NCBI GenBank assembly: GCA_052067355.1
Contig: JBQHQH010000009.1
Location: 18,122-82,121 of the forward strand
DNA length: 64,000 bases
Reading direction: 5' to 3'
DNA from: CABMKH01 sp040797625
GTDB lineage: Bacteria; Bacillota; Clostridia; Tissierellales; Tissierellaceae
Shown here: positions 57,281 through 64,000 of the stretch, one piece after another
How positions within the stretch are numbered: the stretch's first letter is position 1
How the letters are laid out: the number at the start of each line of letters is the position of its first letter
Position numbers and translations under genes: made by a program
Notes under the pieces: generated by a model
Databases searched by the model: none
What the model saw: the letters and a program-made list of their open reading frames with translations, nothing else
What the model was told of the DNA's origin: nothing

Positions 57281-58780
57281 ATGAATTACTTAATTATTTT
57301 ACTGATAATGACATTCACGCTAATCCTCATATCACAGCGTTCAAAGAGTTCATTGCATATAGTCCAATTAGAAGGATATGATTCAGAGAACTATAGAAAA
57401 TGGATTTTAAATAATAGAGAAAAAGCTTATGGTTTTAAAAATACAACTCAGACAGTGAAAACACCGTTGGTGTTTACTAAAAGAGCAACTAGGTTATATA
57501 TGTTTAATCGGATACTAAGTGGAATTTTTTTACTAATTCCAGCTATATTTTATTTATTAACTGGAAAGATAGTATATATTATAGTCCTTGGAGTACTAGC
57601 TTTTATTGTCTATAGACAGCAACCAGATATCATGTATCTTTCAAATCTTTTAATCAAGCCTTTGGAAGATAAGATAAATATGGGATATTATAGATCTGCG
57701 CAGGAAAAGATTAAAAATAGAGAAGATTTAACCGTAGTAGGGATTACAGGCAGTTTTGGAAAGACTAGTACAAAATTTATACTAGGGACTATATTGGGAG
57801 AGAGATTCAATGTATTAAACACTCCTGAGTCGTATAATACTCCAATGGGATTATCCAAGGTAATAAACAATGAGCTAACAGAAGAACATGAGATATTTAT
57901 AGCTGAAATGGGAGCAAGGGGAATTGGTGAAATAAAAGAAGTAGCAGAGCTATGCCAACCTAAGATTGGTGTACTTACATCGATTGGTCCAGTACATTTA
58001 GAGACCTTTAAGAATATAGATAATATTATGAAGACAAAGTATGAGTTAATAGAAGAACTACCAACTGATGGAATAGCAGTGTTTAACTATGATAATGAGT
58101 ATATAAAGAAGTTGGCAGATAAGACTTTTAAAGAGAAGATATTATATGCCTTAGATGATATAGAAAATACAGATATCTATGCAGATGATATAGTGGTATC
58201 TGAACTGGGATCTACTTTTACTCTTAGAGATAAAGATGGGAATAGTATTAGCTGTACTACTCGATTATTAGGCAGACACAATATCTATAATATATTGGCA
58301 GGTGCCAGTGTGGCTAAGGCTATGGGACTCACTTTTGAAGAGATCAGTAGAGGTATTGAAAAGATAAAACCTATTCCACATAGATTGGATATAATAAATC
58401 CAGGCACTGGAGTTATCATAATAGATGATGCTTTTAATTCAAATCCAATAGGAACCAAGGCTGCTTTAGATGTTCTTGGACAATTTAAAGATGGTAAAAA
58501 GATAATAGTAACACCTGGAATGGTAGAATTAGGAGAGATGGAAGAAGAAGCTAATAGAGAGTTTGGAACCAATATTGGAAAGGTCTGTGATTATGTTATA
58601 TTAGTAGGAGAAAATAGAACAAAACCTATATATGAAGGTTTAATGGAGGTAAATTATAATCCAGCTAATATATTTATAGTGAATAGTCTAGAAGAAGCTA
58701 CAGCTCATATAGGTAGATTGGCAAAACCAAAGGATGTAGTATTATTCGAGAATGATTTACCAGATAACTATAGTGAATAA
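57281..58780 (+). CDS. Membrane-anchored MurF-like Mur ligase
   Basis: A 499-residue ATP-dependent Mur ligase related to MurF, which adds D-Ala-D-Ala to the UDP-MurNAc tripeptide. Instead of the usual MurF N-terminal substrate domain it has about 130 residues with three hydrophobic helices (about 1-18, 83-100, 104-121). The ligase core follows: ATP loop GITGSFGKTSTK, EMGARGIGEIKEVAEL, the HNIYN segment, and IIDDAFNSNP. The ddl gene comes next, which fits a joint role in peptidoglycan precursor or related amide synthesis. True MurF versus a specialised paralogue is open. ATG follows AAGGAGGGATATT. Confidence 0.82.
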   Translation: MNYLIILLIMTFTLILISQRSKSSLHIVQLEGYDSENYRKWILNNREKAYGFKNTTQTVKTPLVFTKRATRLYMFNRILSGIFLLIPAIFYLLTGKIVYIIVLGVLAFIVYRQQPDIMYLSNLLIKPLEDKINMGYYRSAQEKIKNREDLTVVGITGSFGKTSTKFILGTILGERFNVLNTPESYNTPMGLSKVINNELTEEHEIFIAEMGARGIGEIKEVAELCQPKIGVLTSIGPVHLETFKNIDNIMKTKYELIEELPTDGIAVFNYDNEYIKKLADKTFKEKILYALDDIENTDIYADDIVVSELGSTFTLRDKDGNSISCTTRLLGRHNIYNILAGASVAKAMGLTFEEISRGIEKIKPIPHRLDIINPGTGVIIIDDAFNSNPIGTKAALDVLGQFKDGKKIIVTPGMVELGEMEEEANREFGTNIGKVCDYVILVGENRTKPIYEGLMEVNYNPANIFIVNSLEEATAHIGRLAKPKDVVLFENDLPDNYSE

Positions 58781-58793
58781 GGGAGGAAGTCTG

Positions 58794-59957
58794 ATGAAAA
58801 GAGTAGGGGTAGTCTTTGGAGGCCGAAGTGTAGAGCATGAAGTTTCAGTAATTACTGGAATGCAGGTAATGGAAAATATAGATAAGACTAAATATGAGGT
58901 AGTTCCAATCTATATAACTAAAGAAGGTAAGTGGATGACAGGTGAGTGTCTGACGGATTTTAGCAATTTTAAAAATAATAATTTGAAGGAAGCCAAAGAG
59001 ATATTCCCAGCTCCAAGTTGTGGAAATAGAAATCTCTATGCAAATCCAGAAGAAGTAGGGTTGTTTGGCAAGAAGATTTTAGATACTATAGATATAATAT
59101 TCCCCGCACTACATGGTACTCATGGAGAAGATGGTACAATACAGGGACTATTTGAACTCATGGATATTCCCTACGCAGGTGGTGGAGTACTAGCTTCAAG
59201 TGTAGGTATGGATAAGATACTTATGAAAGATGTGTTTAAGTCTAACTCTCTACCAATAGTAGATTATTATTGGTTTTACAGAACAGCTTGGAAAGAGAAT
59301 TCAGATAATATAATTAAGGAGATAGAAGAAAAATTGGGATATCCTATCTTCATAAAACCTGCTAATCTTGGTTCAAGTATTGGAATCAATAAAGCCAAAA
59401 ATAGAGATGATCTAGTAGACGCCATAGAGATAGCTGTCAACTATGATAGAAAGATAATCATAGAAAAGGCAGTATTAGATCCTAGAGAAATAAATTGTGC
59501 AGTTTTAGGATATGATAAGGAAGTAATTACATCTCTATGTGAAGAGCCTCTGGGATGGAAAGATGTATTGACATTTGAAGATAAATATGTAAAGAGCAAT
59601 GCAAAGGGTGGCAAATCCTCAGGAGAGAGAAGGATAATACCAGCAGATATTTCAGATGAATTAAGAGAAAAGGTTGAAGATCTAGCTAAAAAGGCATTTA
59701 TAGCCATAGATAGTGCAGGTACAGCTAGAATTGACTTCTTAATAGATAAAGATGAGAATGTATATATAAATGAGATAAATACATTGCCTGGTTCCATAGG
59801 GTTTTACCTTTGGGAAGGCAGGGGATATTCATTTACTAAATTAATAGATAAACTTATAGATATTGCCATCATAGTCTATGAGGACAAGAGAAATAATATG
59901 TATAATTATGATGCAAATCTATTTAATAGAATTCAATATGGTGGAAAAATAAAATAA
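58794..59957 (+). CDS. ddl: D-alanine--D-alanine ligase
   Basis: An ATP-grasp ligase of about 387 residues that makes D-Ala-D-Ala for peptidoglycan. The N-terminal GGRSVEHEVSVITG, the central HGTHGEDGTIQGLFE, the ATP-binding FIKPANLGSSIGI and the Mg-binding NEINTLPGSIGFYLWEGRG are present. The last part differs from the more common PGFTSISMYP version, so it belongs to a divergent clostridial subgroup. ATG 58794 follows GGGAGGAAGT; the longer frame from 58752 lies inside the previous gene. A terminator overlaps its stop codon. Confidence 0.9.
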   Translation: MKRVGVVFGGRSVEHEVSVITGMQVMENIDKTKYEVVPIYITKEGKWMTGECLTDFSNFKNNNLKEAKEIFPAPSCGNRNLYANPEEVGLFGKKILDTIDIIFPALHGTHGEDGTIQGLFELMDIPYAGGGVLASSVGMDKILMKDVFKSNSLPIVDYYWFYRTAWKENSDNIIKEIEEKLGYPIFIKPANLGSSIGINKAKNRDDLVDAIEIAVNYDRKIIIEKAVLDPREINCAVLGYDKEVITSLCEEPLGWKDVLTFEDKYVKSNAKGGKSSGERRIIPADISDELREKVEDLAKKAFIAIDSAGTARIDFLIDKDENVYINEINTLPGSIGFYLWEGRGYSFTKLIDKLIDIAIIVYEDKRNNMYNYDANLFNRIQYGGKIK

Positions 59958-59990
59958 TGTAGGATATTTTAATATCTTACATTATTTTTA
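59956..59990 (+). terminator. Terminator after ddl
   Basis: A 13-bp stem AATGTAGGATATT / AATATCTTACATT (one G-U pair, two-base loop extension) followed by ATTTTT. Its left arm overlaps the ddl stop codon. Confidence 0.8.
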
Positions 59991-60056
59991 TCTAAAAGGG
60001 TAAATACTACATATAGAAGTGTATGTCAAGATACTACCTTCTAGAGGAGGGAAAGA

Positions 60057-62168
60057 ATGAGTATTAGAGAAAAAATTGTGGAATTCATAAACTCAGAAGA
60101 CTATAAGCCCATGATTAAAGAAGAGCTATTAGTAAAATTTGAAATGGGAACAAGTGACAAAAAAGAGTTTTATAAGATATTGGATAGTCTTGAAAGAGAA
60201 GGACTGATAATCAAGACTTCAAATGAAAAATATGGAGCTGTAAATAGCGATTATCTAGTAGTAGGAACATTACAAGGACATGAAAGAGGTTTTGGATTTG
60301 TAGTTCCAGATGATCCATCAAGGGAGGATATATTTATCCCTGCTGAAAATATGGATGGTGCAATGAATGGAGATAGGGTTATAGCCAATATATTGAGTAG
60401 ATCTCAAGGAGATAGAAGAGAAGAAGGAGCTATAATCAGAATACTAGAGAGGGGAAATACTACTATAGTAGGAACCTTTGAGGGAAACAAGGGATTTGGA
60501 TTTGTAATTCCTGATGATAAAAAGATATACCATGATATATTTATCCCTAAATCATCTGTAGGAGAAGCTCAAAATAAGCAAAAGGTAGTAGTAGAGATAA
60601 CTAAGTGGCCAGAGCCAAGGAGAAATCCTGAGGGGAAGATTATAGAGATACTAGGTTATCTAGATGAAAAGGGTACAGATATACTATCTATAATTAGACA
60701 GTTTAAATTGCCAGAAGAGTTTCCAAATAAGGTAAGAGATTATGCTTTAAATATACCAGAATCTATTTCTGAGAAGGATATAGGGGGCAGAGTAGACTTA
60801 AGGCATCTAAAGACTTTCACTATAGATGGTGCAGATGCAAAGGACTTAGATGATGCTATATCAATTGAAAAATTAGATAATGGAAATTATCTTTTAGGAG
60901 TTCATATAGCAGATGTATCTCATTATGTAAGGGAGAATTCTGTCTTAGATAATGAGGCATATAATAGAGGTAATTCTGTATATCTAATAGATAGAGTAGT
61001 ACCTATGCTTCCTAAAGAGTTGTCCAATGGCATATGTTCACTAAATCCAGATGAAGATAGATTGACATTGTCAGTTATTATGGAGATAAATAAGAGTGGA
61101 AATGTAGTAGACCATCGAATTCAAGAGACTATAATAAATAGCAAGGCCAGATTGGTATATGATGATGTGTCGGATTATTTGGAAAATGATGATGAGGATG
61201 CAAAGAAAAAGTTAGAAGATGTATTAGATGATTTAAGACATATGGAAAAGCTGATGAAAATCCTTTACGACAAGAGAGAGCGAAGGGGAAGTATAGATTT
61301 TGATTTCCCAGAAACTATGATTGTACTAGGTGAAAATGGTATGCCTATAGATGTTAAAAAGTTGGATCGTAGGGTGGCCAATAGAATGATAGAGGAATTT
61401 ATGTTAGTTACAAATGAGACTGTAGCTGAAGAGTTTTATTGGGCTGAGATACCATTTTTATATAGAATACATGAGGAACCTTCTGATGAGAAGATGACTG
61501 CATTTTCTAAGTTCATTCATAATCTTGGCTATAATCTAAAGGGTAAGGAGATTCATCCAAAGGAATTGCAGTTATTGACCAGGGAGATAAAGGGAAAGAA
61601 AGAGGAAATAGTCATTAGTACACTGTTGTTGAGATCTCTAAAGAAGGCTAGATACAGTAGTGAGGCAGATATCCACTTTGGATTAGCATCTAAGTATTAT
61701 TCCCATTTTACAGCACCAATTAGAAGATATCCAGATCTAGTAATCCACAGGATAATAAAGGAGTATCTAAAAGGTAAGCTTACACTAAATAAACAAGATA
61801 TACTAGAGGCTAATTTGCCAGAAATAGCAGAACACACATCTATGACCGAGAGAAGGGCTGAAGAAGCAGAGAGAGAAGTTGAAGATTTAAAGAAGACCCA
61901 GTATATGATAGAGAGGATAGGAGATATCTATGAAGGAATAGTATCTTCTTTGACTAGCTTTGGAATATTTGTCCAATTAGACAATACTATAGAAGGACTT
62001 GTCCACTTCAATAATATGTTAGATGACTATTATCATTTTGATGAAGAAAACTACTATATAATAGGGGAGAGGACAAATAAGAAATATAGATTGGGAGATA
62101 CGGTTAAGATTCAGGTAATAGGGGCAGATATATCTAGAAGGACTATAGATTTTCAATTTGTGGACTAA
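60057..62168 (+). CDS. rnr: Ribonuclease R
   Basis: A 703-residue 3'-5' exoribonuclease that degrades structured RNA and works with tmRNA-SmpB in quality control. An N-terminal winged helix (1-65) is followed by two cold-shock domains (about 70-205, with GFGFVVPD and GFGFVIPD), the RNB catalytic domain (about 245-580, with metal ligands in DGADAKDLDDAIS), and an S1 domain (about 620-700, IYEGIVSSLTSFGIFVQL). The usual Lys-rich tail is short. ATG follows GAGGAGGGAAAGA. smpB comes next, the conserved order. Confidence 0.95.
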   Translation: MSIREKIVEFINSEDYKPMIKEELLVKFEMGTSDKKEFYKILDSLEREGLIIKTSNEKYGAVNSDYLVVGTLQGHERGFGFVVPDDPSREDIFIPAENMDGAMNGDRVIANILSRSQGDRREEGAIIRILERGNTTIVGTFEGNKGFGFVIPDDKKIYHDIFIPKSSVGEAQNKQKVVVEITKWPEPRRNPEGKIIEILGYLDEKGTDILSIIRQFKLPEEFPNKVRDYALNIPESISEKDIGGRVDLRHLKTFTIDGADAKDLDDAISIEKLDNGNYLLGVHIADVSHYVRENSVLDNEAYNRGNSVYLIDRVVPMLPKELSNGICSLNPDEDRLTLSVIMEINKSGNVVDHRIQETIINSKARLVYDDVSDYLENDDEDAKKKLEDVLDDLRHMEKLMKILYDKRERRGSIDFDFPETMIVLGENGMPIDVKKLDRRVANRMIEEFMLVTNETVAEEFYWAEIPFLYRIHEEPSDEKMTAFSKFIHNLGYNLKGKEIHPKELQLLTREIKGKKEEIVISTLLLRSLKKARYSSEADIHFGLASKYYSHFTAPIRRYPDLVIHRIIKEYLKGKLTLNKQDILEANLPEIAEHTSMTERRAEEAEREVEDLKKTQYMIERIGDIYEGIVSSLTSFGIFVQLDNTIEGLVHFNNMLDDYYHFDEENYYIIGERTNKKYRLGDTVKIQVIGADISRRTIDFQFVD

Positions 62169-62226
62169 TTGACATGGATTTGGAAATTTGCTACACTAAA
62201 CAGGATAATATATTGAAGGTGATATG

Positions 62227-62691
62227 ATGAAAAAGGGTGGATTAAAGGTTGTAGCTACAAATAGAAAGGCCAGACATGAGTTCTTTATAGAAGACAAAAT
62301 TGAAGCGGGAATAGTCCTTAAAGGGACAGAAGTAAAGTCTATTAGGCAGGGAAAGTTGAATATTAAGGATAGTTATGCCAGTGTTGATAATGGTGAAGTC
62401 TATATCAACAATATGCATATAAGTCCATATGAGCAGGGAAATATCTATAATGTAGATCCCCTGCGAAAGAGAAAACTTCTACTGAATAGGAGAGAAATAA
62501 GAAAGCTTGCCCAAGATATAAAGTTAAAAGGATATACTTTAATTCCTCTATCTGTATATATAAAAGAAGGAAGAGTAAAGGTAGAATTAGCCACAGCTAA
62601 AGGTAAAAAGCTATATGATAGAAGAGAAGATATAGCAAAGAGAGATGCAGAGAGAAGAATAAAGCAACATGCAAGTGAAAAATATATGTAG
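62227..62691 (+). CDS. smpB: SsrA-binding protein SmpB
   Basis: A 154-residue RNA-binding protein that delivers tmRNA to stalled ribosomes. It shows the family start (NRKARHEFFIEDKIEAGI), LKGTEVKSIRQGK, and the basic tail YDRREDIAKRDAERRIK. Two ATG codons (62224 and 62227) are possible; the second sits better behind GAAGGTG. The ssrA gene, often next to smpB, is not visible downstream in this window. Confidence 0.95.
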   Translation: MKKGGLKVVATNRKARHEFFIEDKIEAGIVLKGTEVKSIRQGKLNIKDSYASVDNGEVYINNMHISPYEQGNIYNVDPLRKRKLLLNRREIRKLAQDIKLKGYTLIPLSVYIKEGRVKVELATAKGKKLYDRREDIAKRDAERRIKQHASEKYM

Positions 62692-62733
62692 AAGATATTG
62701 TAAAGAAAGAGTATTTCATGATATTATAGGAGG

Positions 62734-62760
62734 TTGCCAAGAGAGTGTTTCTCTTGGTAA
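62734..62760 (+). terminator. Possible terminator after smpB
   Basis: An inverted repeat TTGCCAAGAGA / TTCTCTTGGTAA, then an AT-rich tract but no clean T-run. The rest of the 299-base gap to the next gene holds one dispersed-repeat fragment (62811-62825) and no gene I can recognise. Confidence 0.45.
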
Positions 62761-62810
62761 TTTACTATATTTTTGATGACTTATACCAATTGGGGTTCAA
62801 GTAATTTCAG

Positions 62811-62825
62811 TTCACAATGCACAAT
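62811..62825. repeat. Fragment of a dispersed intergenic repeat (inverted copy)
   Basis: TTCACAATGCACAAT is the exact reverse complement of 21264-21278. It lies between smpB and the hemerythrin gene. Confidence 0.45.
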
Positions 62826-62990
62826 ATCTAATGATAAAGTATTAAAATAACGACTGACTCTGAAAGATAAGTGTAAGTTAAGCAAGCAAAATCTATGATT
62901 TTGTATTGGGTTTTATGGTACAGTAAAATATTAATTAGAGTATAAAAAATATCATCTGATCTAAGTTTAATTTATAAGGGGGTTATTTAA

Positions 62991-63416
62991 GTGATGTGGA
63001 AAGAGAAGTATAAAATAGGTGTTGATTCTATAGATGATCAACATAAAGAGCTTTTTAAACATTTAGGAGAATTTATACAATTAGTTCAAAAGAAAGATGT
63101 TAGTTGGGATGATAGACTGGACAAGGTCAAGGAGACATTAGATTTTTTACAGGGATATGTTGTATTCCACTTTGATGATGAGGAAAAATTTCAAGAGAGT
63201 ATAGATTATCCAGATATTGAAATACACAAAGAAGCTCATAGAGTATTTAAAGAGGGGATAAATCAATATGTGAGGATATTCCAAGAAGGTGGATTTACTA
63301 AGGAAAAGATGCAAGAATTTAGTGCTAAACTGATGACTTGGTTGATCATGCATGTTGGAAAGATGGATCAAAAAATCGGAGAATATGTAAAGAGTAGAGA
63401 GGTGAAGGCGGAATGA
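62991..63416 (+). CDS. Bacteriohemerythrin
   Basis: A 141-residue non-heme diiron O2-binding protein. Ligand positions are all present: His18 (DDQHKELF), His60 and Glu64 (HFDDEEKF), His79 and His83 (EIHKEAHRVF), and the late His and Asp (LIMHVGKMD). In strict anaerobes such proteins bind or sense oxygen. Start is GTG 62991, well spaced from AAGGGGG, or ATG 62994. Its stop overlaps the ATG of the CheX-like gene, so the two are translated together, suggesting an oxygen or redox link to motility. Confidence 0.9.
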   Translation: MMWKEKYKIGVDSIDDQHKELFKHLGEFIQLVQKKDVSWDDRLDKVKETLDFLQGYVVFHFDDEEKFQESIDYPDIEIHKEAHRVFKEGINQYVRIFQEGGFTKEKMQEFSAKLMTWLIMHVGKMDQKIGEYVKSREVKAE

Positions 63417-63877
63417 AAACAGAATATATAGATTCCTTTTATGGAGCAACTCAAGATGTATTTAAGCTTATGCTTGACTTGGAAGTGGACAAGGGAGATT
63501 TAGAAGTTATAGATGGATTGACATCTAGTAAAGATGCCAATATAATGCTTGGAGTTACAGGGGATTTGAAGGGAAGTGTGCTATTTAGCTTTACCAAGGA
63601 TATGACTTTAGAGATGGTTAAAATCATGGCTGGAATGGAAATGGAAGAAATAGATATATTTGTCTCTTCAGCTCTAGGTGAGATTGCCAATATAATTGGA
63701 GGAAATGCAATAACAAATCTGTCTTCATATGGTTATAAATGTGACATAACACCACCTCAAATTATTATAGGACAACATAAAGCGGCATCCATGGCAAATG
63801 AAAAAGTATTGATTTTACCTATGGAAACCAGCATAGGAGAGTTTAGTATAGCCATATTTTTGCCAGATGATAAGTAA
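63413..63877 (+). CDS. CheX-like chemotaxis phosphatase
   Basis: A 154-residue protein of the CheC/CheX/FliY family, which dephosphorylates CheY-P. The catalytic Glu-x-x-Asn pattern appears in SALGEIANIIGGNAITNL, and GVTGDLKGSVLFSF matches the fold's first half. Only one such motif is seen, as in CheX. It overlaps the hemerythrin gene by 4 bases (ATGA). No other chemotaxis gene lies in the window. Confidence 0.85.
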   Translation: MKTEYIDSFYGATQDVFKLMLDLEVDKGDLEVIDGLTSSKDANIMLGVTGDLKGSVLFSFTKDMTLEMVKIMAGMEMEEIDIFVSSALGEIANIIGGNAITNLSSYGYKCDITPPQIIIGQHKAASMANEKVLILPMETSIGEFSIAIFLPDDK

Positions 63878-63992
63878 AGAGTTGAAAATCTTAGTGTAAA
63901 ATAATTGTAGGAAAAAATATAAAAAGAATAGTCCCATATGTTATGATGGAAGTGTCAAAGCAACACACCAAAACATAGAGGAGGCTATTCTT

Positions 63993-64000
63993 ATGAATAC
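63993..64000 (+). CDS. Start of an unidentified gene (3' cut by window edge)
   Basis: ATG at 63993 follows AGAGGAGG (63978-63984) at 8-base spacing. An 8-bp inverted repeat (AAGAATAG 63924-63931, CTATTCTT 63985-63992) flanks the leader. A transposase is possible, but three codons cannot identify it. Confidence 0.35.

Noticed and set aside
62692..62990. tmRNA (ssrA) gene after smpB
   Set aside because: No tRNA-like acceptor ends, resume-codon frame or tag-peptide sequence could be found in the gap.

Overview
This AT-rich window looks like a Bacillota chromosome, most likely an anaerobic amino-acid fermenter of the Clostridia/Tissierellia type. The pointers are glycine-reductase protein C genes at the left edge, SigL/RpoN, a CggR-controlled glycolytic operon, a K+-dependent membrane pyrophosphatase, a bacteriohemerythrin and CheX. 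All confident genes are on the + strand. I found no rRNA, tRNA, tmRNA or CRISPR array.

Layout. 1-2537: grdC (5' cut by the window edge) and grdD. 2688-7431: a BMP-type nucleoside ABC importer (lipoprotein, double ATPase, two permeases), closed by a terminator. 7618-9686: rpoN and a small SAP-like protein. 9687-10243: an intergenic stretch with a gene remnant and a perfect 25-bp-arm palindrome. 10244-15272: two-component system plus FtsX-type ABC transporter. 15371-22595: promoter, two-repeat CggR operator, then cggR-gapA-pgk-tpiA-gpmI-eno and a terminator.

22688-53708 is the outstanding region: about 31 kb lying between eno and secG. It has two cobalamin riboswitches (about 22745-22912 and 35262-35398), each with its own promoter and downstream terminator. 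It encodes ten exported proteins built from the two halves of vertebrate transcobalamin/intrinsic factor: alpha/alpha-toroid domains (eight copies) and DUF4430 beta domains (seven copies). These are mixed with bacterial Ig-like domains, PQQ-type beta-propellers, acidic stalks and S-layer-homology (SLH) anchors. The last genes encode a stand-alone toroid protein, a membrane-tethered DUF4430 protein and an ECF importer (EcfT, fused double EcfA, and a substrate-binding S component). I infer a surface corrinoid capture and relay system: secreted and SLH-anchored binders collect cobalamin, the membrane-tethered DUF4430 protein passes it on, and the ECF importer takes it in. The riboswitches would repress the binders when B12 is sufficient.

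53968-62691 resumes housekeeping: secG, hppA, an alpha/beta hydrolase, a membrane-anchored MurF-like ligase, ddl, rnr and smpB. 62991-63877 holds a bacteriohemerythrin and a CheX-like phosphatase. A further gene starts at 63993 and runs off the window.

Domain calls come from reading the translations by eye, with no database search, so residue ranges are approximate. Start codons were moved from the longest ORF wherever a ribosome-binding site favoured an internal start.
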